A stretch of DNA of 64,000 nt from an uncultured Brevundimonas sp. (GTDB lineage Bacteria; Pseudomonadota; Alphaproteobacteria; Caulobacterales; Caulobacteraceae), in NCBI RefSeq assembly GCF_937863155.1, contig NZ_CALMFB010000062.1, forward strand, positions 1 through 64,000, read 5' to 3'. This document shows positions 43,243-52,224 of this stretch, piece after piece. The notes under the pieces were generated by a model, which was given only the letters and a program-made list of their open reading frames with translations, was not told the origin of the DNA and searched no databases. The position numbers and the translations under genes are program-made. How positions within the stretch are numbered: position 1 is the stretch's first letter; each line of letters starts with the position of its first letter.

Positions 43243-44458
43243 CCGGCGTCGTGTCCCGGATGAAGCCCCCGCCCAGCAGACGCTCGGGATCGGCGGGGTC
43301 ATAAAGGGCGCAGGCCTGGCCCGGCGCCACGCCTTCCTCTCCGACCTCGAACACCACCTGCACGGTGTCGCCGTCCAGCCGCAGCCGGGCGGGCGAGGGC
43401 GCGCGGGTCGATCGCACGCGCGCCAGCACGGGCGCGCCCGCCGCCGCCGCGTCGCCGATGGTGGCGGCGTCGCCCAGCCAGTTGGTTTCTTCCAGGCTCA
43501 GGGCGGCGGTCAGCAGGGCCTCGCGCGGCCCCACCACCACCTCGCGCCGGTCGGGGTCCAGACGGGTGACGAACAGCGGCTCGCCCACCGCCACGTTCAG
43601 CCCGCGCCTCTGGCCGATGGTATAGCCGGTGATGCCGGTGTGGTCGCCCAGTTCGCGCCCGTCCATATGCACGATCTTGCCCGGCGCCCGCCCTTGCGGC
43701 CGCAGCCGGTCGATCAGGGTGCGATAGTCGCCGGAGGGCACGAAACAGATATCCTGGCTGTCCGGCTTGGCGGCGATCTTCAGGCCCAGTTCGGCGGCGA
43801 CGCCCCGCACCTGGGGCTTTTCCAGATCGGCCAGGGGGAAGCGCAGGAAATCCAGCTGCTGGGCCGTGGTGGCGAACAGGAAATAGGACTGGTCGCGGCT
43901 GTGGTCGATCGCCTTGCGCATCTGGCTGCGGCCATCGGCGCCCACGGCGCGGCGGACATAGTGGCCGGTGGCCATGGCTTCGGCCCCCAGGTCGCGCGCG
44001 ACATCCAGCAGGTCGCGGAATTTGACCGTCTGGTTGCAGCGGATGCAGGGCACCGGCGTCTGGCCGCGCAGATAGCTATCGGCGAACTGGTCGATCACCG
44101 CGTCGCGGAACCGGCTTTCGTAATCCAGCACATAGTGAGGAATGCCCAGGGTTTCGGCCGCCAGGCGGGCGTCGTGAATGTCCTGACCCGCGCAGCAGGC
44201 GCCCTTCTTCTTCAGCGCCGCACCATGGTCATAGAGCTGCAGCGTCACGCCGACGACGTCGTATCCCGCCTTGTGCAGCAGGGCCGCCACCACGGTGGAG
44301 TCCACCCCGCCCGACATGGCCGCCACCACGCGCGATCCGACCGGCAGGCCGACCGCCGCGCGCGCGGATGCGATCGCCGCATCCATGTCGCCTTGGGCGC
44401 TCATGGGGGCGATGGTCGGGATAGGGCAGGACGGCTCGATCTGCGTCATCGCCGCCAT
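43235..44458 (-). CDS. mnmA: tRNA-specific 2-thiouridylase MnmA
   Basis: 407 residues. It thiolates U34 of tRNAs for Lys, Glu and Gln. PP-loop [14 protein letters not shown], catalytic Cys in [10 protein letters not shown], second Cys in [12 protein letters not shown], and a C-terminal PUA-like region ([19 protein letters not shown]). The N-terminal 25 residues before the PP-loop domain are extra. The Met at 44449 is an alternative start. Confidence 0.95.
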   Translation of the reverse strand: MAAMTQIEPSCPIPTIAPMSAQGDMDAAIASARAAVGLPVGSRVVAAMSGGVDSTVVAALLHKAGYDVVGVTLQLYDHGAALKKKGACCAGQDIHDARLAAETLGIPHYVLDYESRFRDAVIDQFADSYLRGQTPVPCIRCNQTVKFRDLLDVARDLGAEAMATGHYVRRAVGADGRSQMRKAIDHSRDQSYFLFATTAQQLDFLRFPLADLEKPQVRGVAAELGLKIAAKPDSQDICFVPSGDYRTLIDRLRPQGRAPGKIVHMDGRELGDHTGITGYTIGQRRGLNVAVGEPLFVTRLDPDRREVVVGPREALLTAALSLEETNWLGDAATIGDAAAAGAPVLARVRSTRAPSPARLRLDGDTVQVVFEVGEEGVAPGQACALYDPADPERLLGGGFIRDTTPVV

Positions 44459-44543
44459 TTAGTGCGAAACCGGCGCGATTTCGAGGCCGGGCGCCGCGGA
44501 AACGGCGACGGCCGCCCCCGTTGCCGGAGGCGGCCGCCAAAAG

Positions 44544-44568
44544 AAGACCCCGGGAGGGAGGGGGTCTT
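44544..44568 (-). terminator. Rho-independent terminator downstream of sciP
   Basis: On the minus strand the stem AAGACCCC/GGGGTCTT (44561-44568 with 44544-44551 in plus coordinates) encloses a 9-nt loop and is followed by CTTTT. It begins at the sciP stop codon and separates sciP from mnmA. Confidence 0.75.
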
Positions 44569-44852
44569 TAGTTCCGGTAGCTCTGGATCCGCGTCGTGCG
44601 CAGACCCTGCATGCCCCATTTGTCGATCGCCTTCTGCCAGGCCAGGAATTCCTCGGTCGTCAGGCGATAGCGCGCCAGAGCGTCCTCGAGGCTCAGCAGA
44701 CCGCCGCGCACGGCGGCGACAACCTCGGCCTTGCGCCGAATGACCCACCGGTCCGTATTGGCCGGAGGCAGGTCGTTGAGGGTCAGCGGGATTCCCGTCG
44801 GTCCGACCACGTATTGTTCGCCTTTGCTGTTCAGGCGTCGCTCTTGCAGCAT
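44568..44852 (-). CDS. sciP: CtrA inhibitory protein SciP (DUF1153)
   Basis: 94 residues from ATG 44852; a Met 5 codons earlier is also possible. It matches the Caulobacter small CtrA-inhibitory protein: VVGPTGIPLTLNDLPPANT, RWVIRRKAEVVAAVRGGLLSLEDALARYRLTTEEFLAWQKAI, and tail GLRTTRIQSYRN. In Caulobacter it binds CtrA and represses CtrA-activated promoters in G1 and after division, which makes its own CtrA box upstream meaningful. It lies next to the flagellar genes. Confidence 0.93.
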   Translation of the reverse strand: MLQERRLNSKGEQYVVGPTGIPLTLNDLPPANTDRWVIRRKAEVVAAVRGGLLSLEDALARYRLTTEEFLAWQKAIDKWGMQGLRTTRIQSYRN

Positions 44853-44906
44853 GGGCTTAAGCCTCATTCACCACCACCATTGAGTTGTGAATGTACCCAG
44901 CCGCCG

Positions 44907-44921
44907 CTAAGGGCCGTTTAA
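44907..44921 (-). promoter_or_regulatory. CtrA-type box upstream of sciP
   Basis: On the minus strand the sequence is TTAA-N7-TTAG (plus strand CTAAGGGCCGTTTAA), close to the CtrA consensus TTAA-N7-TTAAC. It lies about 55 bp upstream of the sciP ATG. A GANTC (CcrM-type) site is at 44991-44995. Together they suggest cell-cycle control, as known for Caulobacter sciP. Confidence 0.6.
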
Positions 44922-45024
44922 GCGTCGTGGTGAAGGAAGGAATAATATTCCTACCTCTGAGCAACGCCCTGTTCGGACTGTTGAAGCGACGATTCATTAT
45001 GACTAACGATCGGTTACTTTAAGA

Positions 45025-46479
45025 TCAGCGTTTGATGCTGATCAGTTCGGCCAGCATTTCGTCGGCGGTCGTGATGATCTTGGACGAGGCGGAATAGGCC
45101 CGCTGGGTGGTGATCAGGCCGGTGAACTCGGTCGACAGATCGACGGTCGAGGCTTCCAGCTGCGAGGCGCCGATAAGGCCGGCGCCGCCCGTTCCGGGGG
45201 TCTTCAGATTGAAGGTGCCCGACCCCTGGCTGACGCGGAAGGCGTTGCCCGAAACCTCGGTCAGGCTGTCGGGGCTGGGGAAGGTGGCCAGGGCGACCTG
45301 GGCGATGCGGCGGGTGACGCCGTTGTCGAAGATGGCGGTGACGAAGCCCTTTTCGTCGATCTTGACCTCCGACAGGTTCCCGAAGGTGGTGCCGTTGGTC
45401 ATGGTCGCCTGAACGACCGAGGCGCTGTCGTACTGGGTCAGGCCGCCGGCCGCGGCGGTCAGGTCGAAACTGATGGCCTGGTCGTCGATGCCCAGGCCCG
45501 CGGCCCAGTTGAAGGCGTTCGCGCCGGGCGCCGCGCCGTCAGAGGCGCCGAACGTCAGCGTCGCATTGGCCGGATCGGCGAACAGGGCGTCGGCGCCCAG
45601 GGCGGTCATGGCGGCGACGTCCAGACGGCCGTCCTGGGTGAAGGCGACCAGGCCGGTCTTCAGCTGGCCGTTGCTCAGGCCGGCGCCGGTGACGACGTCG
45701 CCCGCCGGCACGGCGCGGATTTCGGCGTACCACTGGTTCGGCACGTCGCTCTTCAGGAACGACAGGGCCAGGGTGCGCTGGCCGCCCTTGGAATCCGACA
45801 CCGGCACCGTGACCTCGAAGTCGGGCTTCACGCCGGCGCCGGTTTCGGGATCCCACATGGCCATGGAGTTGGCGACCGGATCATAGGCGTTGGCGCCGGG
45901 GGGCGTCGCGCCGGCGTCGATCGCCTCGGCCGAGACGGTCTGGCTGGACTTCAGGTTGGCGTTCAGCTGGATGCGGGTGGTCGCCTCCGCCGTGCCGCCG
46001 ACCGAGCCGACGTTGATGGTGCGCAGGCGCGACATGTCCGACGGATCGGTGTTGATGTCGCCATTGGCGTCCACCGGCCAGCCCTGCAGATACAGGCCCG
46101 CCGTATTCTTCAGATAGCCCAGGTTATCGACGCGGAAGGCGCCGGCGCGGGTGAACAGGCGCGCATCGTTGGGCGTCAGGTTCTCGGCCTTCTCGGTGAC
46201 TACGAAGAAGCCCTGGCCGGCGATGCCCAGGTCGGTGGTCGAATTGGTGCGCTGAAGCTGGCCTTCCTGGCTGGTGAAATGCCGCGCAGAGGCCAGCACC
46301 CCGCCCGCCGAATAGCCGGCGCCCTGGCTCTGGCTGTTGACGATGGTCTGGAACTCGCCCTGGCTGCGCTTGTAGCCGATGGTGTTCACGTTCGCGATGT
46401 TCTGCGAGATGGCGGCCAGGGCCGCCGAGTTCGCGGTCAGGCCGGAAACGCCGGCCAGAAGGGCGCTGTTGATGCTCAT
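45025..46479 (-). CDS. flgE: Flagellar hook protein FlgE
   Basis: 484 residues. N-terminal rod/hook motif SINSALLAGVSGLTANSAALAAISQNIANVNTIGYKRS and C-terminal LITTQRAYSASSKIITTADEMLAELISIKR, both coiled-coil ends typical of axial proteins. The middle is a variable hook domain. It is shorter than Caulobacter FlgE. Last gene of the fliK-flgD-flgE operon, 12 bp after flgD. Confidence 0.95.
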   Translation of the reverse strand: MSINSALLAGVSGLTANSAALAAISQNIANVNTIGYKRSQGEFQTIVNSQSQGAGYSAGGVLASARHFTSQEGQLQRTNSTTDLGIAGQGFFVVTEKAENLTPNDARLFTRAGAFRVDNLGYLKNTAGLYLQGWPVDANGDINTDPSDMSRLRTINVGSVGGTAEATTRIQLNANLKSSQTVSAEAIDAGATPPGANAYDPVANSMAMWDPETGAGVKPDFEVTVPVSDSKGGQRTLALSFLKSDVPNQWYAEIRAVPAGDVVTGAGLSNGQLKTGLVAFTQDGRLDVAAMTALGADALFADPANATLTFGASDGAAPGANAFNWAAGLGIDDQAISFDLTAAAGGLTQYDSASVVQATMTNGTTFGNLSEVKIDEKGFVTAIFDNGVTRRIAQVALATFPSPDSLTEVSGNAFRVSQGSGTFNLKTPGTGGAGLIGASQLEASTVDLSTEFTGLITTQRAYSASSKIITTADEMLAELISIKR

Positions 46480-46491
46480 GGTCTCGAACTC

Positions 46492-47268
46492 CTAGGACAG
46501 CAGTTTCAGGGGGTTCAGCGCCGAGGCGATCGAGGCCATCAGGCTCTCGTCCTCGCCGTCGTCTTCGGCGCCGGGTGTGGGGGTTTCGGTATCCTGCCCG
46601 CCGAAGGCGCTGGATTCGTCCAGGGCGATCAGCTGGCTCAGCGGCACGATCGAGCCGCCGATGGTGGCGTAGGGCTGGCCGTCATACAGCTCGACCCCGG
46701 TGATGCGGCCGCGGACCAGAACCTGAGAATCCACGACACCGCCGGCGCCGGTCTTGGCCGTGACCTTCAGCGTATAGACGCCGCCGTCGTCCATCTGGCC
46801 GCCGCCGGTGGTCTTGCCGTCCCAGACGAAGTCGTGCGTGCCTTCGGTCTTGGCCGGCGCATCGCCCGACCAGACCACGCGGCCGGAACTGTCCAGCACC
46901 TGCAGCTGGGCCGAGGCGGCGTCGGACGCCAGCTCGTAGCTCCAGCGCGCCTGGCCGTCCTGCAGCCGGGTGGCGGACCAGGCGGCGGTGGCCGTCTTGC
47001 CGATATAGGCCGAGGCGCCGGTCAGGCCATTGCCCTGTTGCGCGGCCAAGAGGCTGGTCAGCAAGTCGTTGGTCAGCAGTTGCTGTTCGACGCCGGCCAT
47101 CTGGGTCAGCTGGGCGGTGAACTGGTTGGAATCCACCGGCGACAGGGGGTCCTGGTTCTTCAACTGCGCCGTCAGCAGCGACAGGAAGGTCTCGAAATTC
47201 GAGGCCATCATCGTCTTGCCGTTGTTGATGCGGTTGACCGATTGGCCTGTGGTTACGGCGTCGACCAT
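46492..47268 (-). CDS. flgD: Flagellar hook capping protein FlgD
   Basis: 258 residues. Conserved FLSLLTAQLKNQDPLSPVDSNQFTAQLTQMAGVEQQLL near the N-terminus, and a FlgD Ig-like domain in the second half (VWSGDAPAKTEGTHDFVWDG...GGQMDDGGVYTLKVTA). It caps the growing hook. It starts 3 bp after fliK. Confidence 0.93.
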   Translation of the reverse strand: MVDAVTTGQSVNRINNGKTMMASNFETFLSLLTAQLKNQDPLSPVDSNQFTAQLTQMAGVEQQLLTNDLLTSLLAAQQGNGLTGASAYIGKTATAAWSATRLQDGQARWSYELASDAASAQLQVLDSSGRVVWSGDAPAKTEGTHDFVWDGKTTGGGQMDDGGVYTLKVTAKTGAGGVVDSQVLVRGRITGVELYDGQPYATIGGSIVPLSQLIALDESSAFGGQDTETPTPGAEDDGEDESLMASIASALNPLKLLS

Positions 47269-47271
47269 CGG

Positions 47272-48723
47272 TCAGACCCTCATGTCGACGCGGTCGGGCG
47301 TCAGGTTCAGATTGATCCAGCGGGCGGGCGTTGCGGCGGCGGACTGATCCGCCGTGTCGCCCAGGCGGCGTCCGCCGGCGAAGGCGGCGTCGCGGCCCCA
47401 GCGGCGGTCGGCACCCTCATCGAAGGCGCCGCCCGAAAAGGCCCCGCCCTCGCGCTCGGCGAAGTCCAGGGCGTCGTCGGCCAGTTGAAAGCCGGCCTCC
47501 ATCAACTGACGGCGCAGTTCGTCGGCCCGGCCGCGCAGGTCGGCGGCGGCGGCCGGGTTGTCGAAGGCCAGACGCGCGGCCAGGCGGCCCTCGGCGTCGA
47601 TGTCCAGGCTGACGTCCACCCGGCCCAGGTCGTCAGGCGTCAGAACCATGTCGAACCGGGTCTGGCGCCCTTCCAGGCGGCGCAGAACCTGGGCGGCGAT
47701 CATGGCCGTGGTCTCGACCGTGGCGCGCGACAGGCTGGACGCCGTGGCCGCCGCATGGGGCGTGGCCGCGCCCTGGGGCGAAGGGGGCGCCGTCGGTGCG
47801 GCGTCGGCCGATGTCGCCGCTCCCGGCTCCACGGCCGTGCGGGCGGCAGCCTCGGTCCCCTGCGCCGCCGTCGCCGTCGCAGGCGGGGGGACGGGCCGTT
47901 CGGCGGTTTTCGACGCTGGATCGGCGGGTGCGGCGGCGCCAGGCGTGCTGTTCGGCCGGGTTTCGGCCGGCGCTTCGGTGATCGCGGCCTTGTCGGACAA
48001 GGCCGTACGAGATGCGGCGGCGTTCGACGGCGCCTCGGCCCGGTCGCGACGTTCGGACGCGGCGTCACGGGACGCAGGATCACGGGGCGCCGGGACGGGC
48101 GTCTCGGCGGCGTCTTCTGTGGTGGCGGCGACGGGCGCAGAGTCAGCCTCGGCCCCCGCCGTTGCATCCGCCGTCGCGGCGTCATCGAGGGGCGCAGCCG
48201 GAGCCGGCGTCTCGGCGGCCGGGGTCGTCGGTGACGGGGCGGCCTGCATTTCGGTCGGCGCGGGCGCCGCCGGGGCGACCGGTGCGGGGATCGAGGGCGC
48301 AGGCGCGATCTGAGGGTCGGCGGCCGCAACCGGCGGCGCGGGGTCCGGCGGCGTCTGGGTCTGCGTCTTGTCGGCGGCGCCTGCGTCTTCGATCGCCTCG
48401 GCGGTCGCGACAGGGGCTGTGACGACGTCCGGGGTCTCAGCTTCGGCCACAAGGGCGTCAGCCGCCACGCCCGTCCCCGACTCCGCGCTCGTATTTTCGG
48501 ACACCTGATGCAGGGCGGCCTGCGCCATCAGGGCGCGCCGCTCCAGCCGCGACGGGGCGGTCTGGGCCGGCGGTGTCTGAGGCTGGGCTTCGGCGTCGTC
48601 GCGGCTCCAGGCCTGAACCGCCCCGGCGAATTCGCCAGGCGTCACCTCGCCCGTCGCCGGGTTGGGCGACGCCGCGGCGCCCATGGCGGGCGCGATCGGG
48701 GACAGGATGGACGAAGCGGACAT
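47272..48723 (-). CDS. fliK: Flagellar hook-length control protein FliK
   Basis: 483 residues. The central region is a long Pro/Ala/Thr-rich, low-complexity ruler (about residues 30-340). The C-terminal domain is FliK-type: LTPDDLGRVDVSLDIDAEGRLAARLAFDNPAAAADLRGRADELRRQL (the type III export-switch region). FliK sets hook length by acting as a molecular ruler. First gene of the operon with the sigma-54 promoter at 48796. Confidence 0.88.
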   Translation of the reverse strand: MSASSILSPIAPAMGAAASPNPATGEVTPGEFAGAVQAWSRDDAEAQPQTPPAQTAPSRLERRALMAQAALHQVSENTSAESGTGVAADALVAEAETPDVVTAPVATAEAIEDAGAADKTQTQTPPDPAPPVAAADPQIAPAPSIPAPVAPAAPAPTEMQAAPSPTTPAAETPAPAAPLDDAATADATAGAEADSAPVAATTEDAAETPVPAPRDPASRDAASERRDRAEAPSNAAASRTALSDKAAITEAPAETRPNSTPGAAAPADPASKTAERPVPPPATATAAQGTEAAARTAVEPGAATSADAAPTAPPSPQGAATPHAAATASSLSRATVETTAMIAAQVLRRLEGRQTRFDMVLTPDDLGRVDVSLDIDAEGRLAARLAFDNPAAAADLRGRADELRRQLMEAGFQLADDALDFAEREGGAFSGGAFDEGADRRWGRDAAFAGGRRLGDTADQSAAATPARWINLNLTPDRVDMRV

Positions 48724-48795
48724 GCGGAGGCAGGCGGCTCTGACAGATCGGACGGGCGGCGCCTGCTGCGCCTGGGAACATTCGGATCGTCCATG

Positions 48796-48810
48796 GCAAG
48801 GGCCGGGCCA
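48796..48810 (-). promoter_or_regulatory. Sigma-54 promoter of fliK-flgD-flgE
   Basis: On the minus strand TGGCCCGGCCCTTGC: GG and GC elements are exactly 12 bp apart, as in the TGGCAC-N5-TTGC consensus. The -12 GC lies about 73 bp before the fliK ATG. Sigma-54 with the activator FlbD drives late flagellar genes in this order of bacteria. Confidence 0.7.
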
Positions 48811-48958
48811 GTTGCGCCAATCGTCGCCAAGTCAATGAAATTGCGAATGTAAGTTCGATGGCGCCGACCTTGGCCTGAAGGGCGTCACGGTCGTTTCTTG
48901 CCGCCCTGAAGGGCCAGACTTGCCCGGTCGCGGCGCAGCAATGGCCGCATCCCGCAAC

Positions 48959-48973
48959 TGGCCCAAGGTTTGC
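48959..48973 (+). promoter_or_regulatory. Sigma-54 promoter of flgK-flgL
   Basis: TGGCCCAAGGTTTGC matches the sigma-54 spacing (GG and GC 12 bp apart). It lies about 155 bp upstream of flgK. Two dyads follow in the leader: TGTGACGTCACA (48993-49004) and CTTTGATTTCAAAG (49014-49027). These may be activator or FlbD-type sites; the 404-bp gap holds no gene. Confidence 0.7.
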
Positions 48974-49127
48974 GCGCCATCCCGGTCATGGATGTGACGT
49001 CACACATGATGTGCTTTGATTTCAAAGCCTTCGCTCTGCGGCCGGATCGGTCCGCCGGGCAAGAACTGCGCGTCGGCGGGCAGGGCCTGCCGGGCGCCGA
49101 CGTCTGCATGACGACCGGAGGACGCCC

Positions 49128-51242
49128 ATGTCGCTGACGTCCATCATGAACATCGCCAACAGCGGCCTTCAGACCGCCCAGACGCAGCTGCGCATCGTTT
49201 CGGACAATGTCTCGAACGTGAATACGCCCGGCTATGTCCGCAAGATCGGCGATCAGGTCACGCAGCTGAACCAGGGCCTGGGCGCGGGCGTGGAGGTGGC
49301 GCGCATCCGCCTGGCCACCGACCGGTTCCTGCAGGCCGCCAGCCTGAACGCCTCCAGCGAGGCCGGGCGCCAGGGCGTGCGCTATGAACTGTATGACCGC
49401 ATCCAGTCCCTGTTCGGGGACCCGGGCGGCGACAGCAGCTTCTTCGCCCAGATCGACGATCTGTTCTCGGCCTTCGCCGGCGCATCGGAAGACCCGGTTT
49501 CGTCGCCGCGCCGGCAGGAGGCCCTGTTCCGCGTCCAGGCGATGTTCGACGAATCCATCCGCATCAGCGGTCAGATCCAGGCCGCGCGCGAGGATGCGGA
49601 CGGCCGGATCCAGAGCGCGGTCGAAAAGGCCAACGGCCTGTTGCAGCAGATCGAAAGCCTGAACGTCGAGATCGCGCGGGCCACCGTGGTCAACGGCGAC
49701 GCCTCGGGCGCAGAGACGGCCCAGGCCGCGCTGGTCGCCCAACTGTCCGAACTGATGGATGTGCGCATTAGCCAGCGTTCGGTCGGCGGGGTGTCGATCC
49801 GCACCGGCGCGGGCGTGCTGCTGGCCGGCGATGGTCATGCGACGCTGGAATACAATCGCGCCGGCACGGTCACCTCGGAAACCAGCTTCAACGAGATCTG
49901 GGTCACCGAGCCGCGCGGGCAAAAGCGGCCCCTGCTGGACAGCCTGACCTCGGGCGAGATCAAGGGCCTGGTCGAACTGCGCGACGTCGATGCGCCCCAG
50001 GCGGCCGAGCGCCTGGCCGAGCTGATGACCAATGTGGCGGACCAGCTGAACCGCGCCCACAACGCCAACACCTCGGTGCCGGCGCCCTCGGTGCTGAACG
50101 GCCGCAATGTGGGTCAATCGCTGGAAAGCGCCCTGGCCGACTTCACCGGCACGACCAATATCGCCGTGGTCAACAGCGCCGGGGTGATCCAGTCGCGGGC
50201 CGAGATCATCTTCTCGACCGGGGGCATGACGATCAACGGCGTGTCGGCGACCCCGGCCACCTTCCTGACGGTGCTGAACGCGCAACTGCCCGGCGCCACC
50301 GCCAGCTTCGCCAACGGCGTGCTGAAGATCGAGACGGGCACGACCGACGGCCTGTCCATCGCCGACAGCGCGACCAACCCCAGCGACAAGGCCGGGCGCG
50401 GCTTCTCGCATTATTTCGGTCTGAACGACCTGATCGTGACCGATCGCCCGGCGCTGTATGACATCGGCCTGACGCCGGCGTCGCCGCACGGCTTCACGGC
50501 GGGCGAGACGGTGTCCTTCCGCTTCACGGGCGAGACGGGGGCCAAGCTGCGGGACATCACTGTGGCGGCGCCGGCGGGGGGCACGATCAACCACCTGCTG
50601 ACGGCGCTGAACAATCCGACGACCGGCGTGGGGCGGTTCGGCAGTTTCGCCCTGGATCCCGCCACCGGGGTGCTGAAATTCACCGCCTCGGGCTCGCCCG
50701 CGCCCCAGCTCAGCGTGCTGGAGGATCGCACCACCCAGGTTCCATCCGGCGTGTCCATGACCGAGATGTTCGGCATCGGCGGCGGGGTACGCGCCAGCCG
50801 CGCCGATGGCTTCAGCCTGCGATCCGACATCCGGGCGGCGCCGTCGAAGATGGCGCTGGCGCAACTGAACCTGTCGGCGGCGACCGGAACGGCGGCCCTG
50901 TCTGCCGGGGACGGACGCGGCGCGCTTCTGCTGGCGGATGCGGGGCAGAAGACGGCGAAATTCCTGGCGGCCGGCGGGTCCAGCGGCGGGGCCATCTCGG
51001 TCTCGCGCTACGCCTCCGAACTGGCGGGCGACATCGGCGGCAAGGCGACCGTGGCCAAGAACCGGGCCGAAGGCGCCGCCGCCCTGTTCAGCGAGGCCCA
51101 CAGCCGCCAGGTGGCGCACGAGGGCGTCAACCTGAACGAAGAACTGGTGCTGATGACCACCTATCAGCAGGCCTTCAACGCCTCGGCCCGTCTGATCCAG
51201 GCGGCCCGCGACATGTACGACACCCTGTTGGGGATGGTGTGA
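49128..51242 (+). CDS. flgK: Flagellar hook-associated protein 1 FlgK
   Basis: 704 residues, longer than E. coli FlgK. N-terminal SLTSIMNIANSGLQTAQTQLRIVSDNVSNVNTPGYVRK, and C-terminal LNEELVLMTTYQQAFNASARLIQAARDMYDTLLGMV, are the paired axial helices. The middle is a large variable domain. It joins hook to filament. TGATG overlap with flgL. Confidence 0.95.
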   Translation: MSLTSIMNIANSGLQTAQTQLRIVSDNVSNVNTPGYVRKIGDQVTQLNQGLGAGVEVARIRLATDRFLQAASLNASSEAGRQGVRYELYDRIQSLFGDPGGDSSFFAQIDDLFSAFAGASEDPVSSPRRQEALFRVQAMFDESIRISGQIQAAREDADGRIQSAVEKANGLLQQIESLNVEIARATVVNGDASGAETAQAALVAQLSELMDVRISQRSVGGVSIRTGAGVLLAGDGHATLEYNRAGTVTSETSFNEIWVTEPRGQKRPLLDSLTSGEIKGLVELRDVDAPQAAERLAELMTNVADQLNRAHNANTSVPAPSVLNGRNVGQSLESALADFTGTTNIAVVNSAGVIQSRAEIIFSTGGMTINGVSATPATFLTVLNAQLPGATASFANGVLKIETGTTDGLSIADSATNPSDKAGRGFSHYFGLNDLIVTDRPALYDIGLTPASPHGFTAGETVSFRFTGETGAKLRDITVAAPAGGTINHLLTALNNPTTGVGRFGSFALDPATGVLKFTASGSPAPQLSVLEDRTTQVPSGVSMTEMFGIGGGVRASRADGFSLRSDIRAAPSKMALAQLNLSAATGTAALSAGDGRGALLLADAGQKTAKFLAAGGSSGGAISVSRYASELAGDIGGKATVAKNRAEGAAALFSEAHSRQVAHEGVNLNEELVLMTTYQQAFNASARLIQAARDMYDTLLGMV

Positions 51243-52162
51243 TGACCCGCGTTTCGACCTTTGGAAACTATGAGGCGACCCTGGCCAATCTCATGTTCGC
51301 CGAAAATCGCGCGAACGAGGCCCTGAAGCGGGTGTCGACCCAGAAGAACGCCACCAGCCTGGTCGGCTTCGGCCGCCAGTCCGAGACCCTGACCGCGCTG
51401 AAATCGACCCAGAGCCGCATCCAGGGCTTCATGGACACGGCCAAGGCGACGGGCGAGCGGCTGGCGGCCCAGGACCTGTCGCTGAACCGCGTGGCCGACG
51501 GGACCGCCGACACGCGCCAGGCCATCGCCGACGCCCTGGCCGCCGGGCGGCTGGACGGGCTGATGCTGGAGCTGCAGGGCCAGTTCCAGGTGGTGCAGGA
51601 TGGGCTGAACGGCCGGCACCAGGGGCGGTATCTGTTCGCCGGCGGCAATGTCGAGACCATCCCGGTCCAGGCCATGACCCTGGCCGAACTGTCGGCCGCG
51701 CCGTCGGTGGCCGCGACCTTCAGCAACGATACGCTGAAACAGAGTTCGCGCGTCAATGAAGCGATGACGCTGGAGACAGGCTATCTGGCCGATGAGGTCG
51801 GCAGCGAGGTCTTCCAGATCTTCCGCGAGTTGCAGGACTGGCACCAGACGACGCCGCTGACCGGCGCGCCCAGCGACGCCACGCGCGACTTCCTGACCGA
51901 TATTCTGAAGCGGTTGGATACGGCGCGCGAGAACGTCACCGACATGACCGCGCGCAACGGCTCGATGCAGAACCGGGTCGAAGCCGTCATCGCCAGCCAG
52001 ACCGAACAGAAGACGGCCCTGGATGAGATGCTGGCGGACAAGACCGACGCCGACATGGCCCGCGCCATCACTGATCTTCAGCTGTCGCAGATCGCCATCC
52101 AGGTTTCGGCCCAGGTGGTGAACCAGCTGCAACAGGCCTCGCTGCTCAACTTCCTGCGCTGA
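51242..52162 (+). CDS. flgL: Flagellar hook-associated protein 3 FlgL
   Basis: 306 residues from ATG 51242. Flagellin-like ends: MTRVSTFGNYEATLANLMFAENRANEALKRVSTQKNATSL and a C-terminal LQLSQIAIQVSAQVVNQLQQASLLNFLR. It is the junction protein between FlgK and the flagellin filament. Translationally coupled to flgK. Confidence 0.93.
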   Translation: MTRVSTFGNYEATLANLMFAENRANEALKRVSTQKNATSLVGFGRQSETLTALKSTQSRIQGFMDTAKATGERLAAQDLSLNRVADGTADTRQAIADALAAGRLDGLMLELQGQFQVVQDGLNGRHQGRYLFAGGNVETIPVQAMTLAELSAAPSVAATFSNDTLKQSSRVNEAMTLETGYLADEVGSEVFQIFRELQDWHQTTPLTGAPSDATRDFLTDILKRLDTARENVTDMTARNGSMQNRVEAVIASQTEQKTALDEMLADKTDADMARAITDLQLSQIAIQVSAQVVNQLQQASLLNFLR

Positions 52163-52224
52163 CGCCGGAATTTTCCCAAACGGCCACGCTGGACGCCTTA
52201 TCCGTTTAAGAACATAACGGGAAC

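Noticed and set aside
46279-48234. 651-residue plus-strand frame antisense to flgE, flgD and fliK
   Set aside because: No domain; a GC-driven shadow of three flagellar genes.
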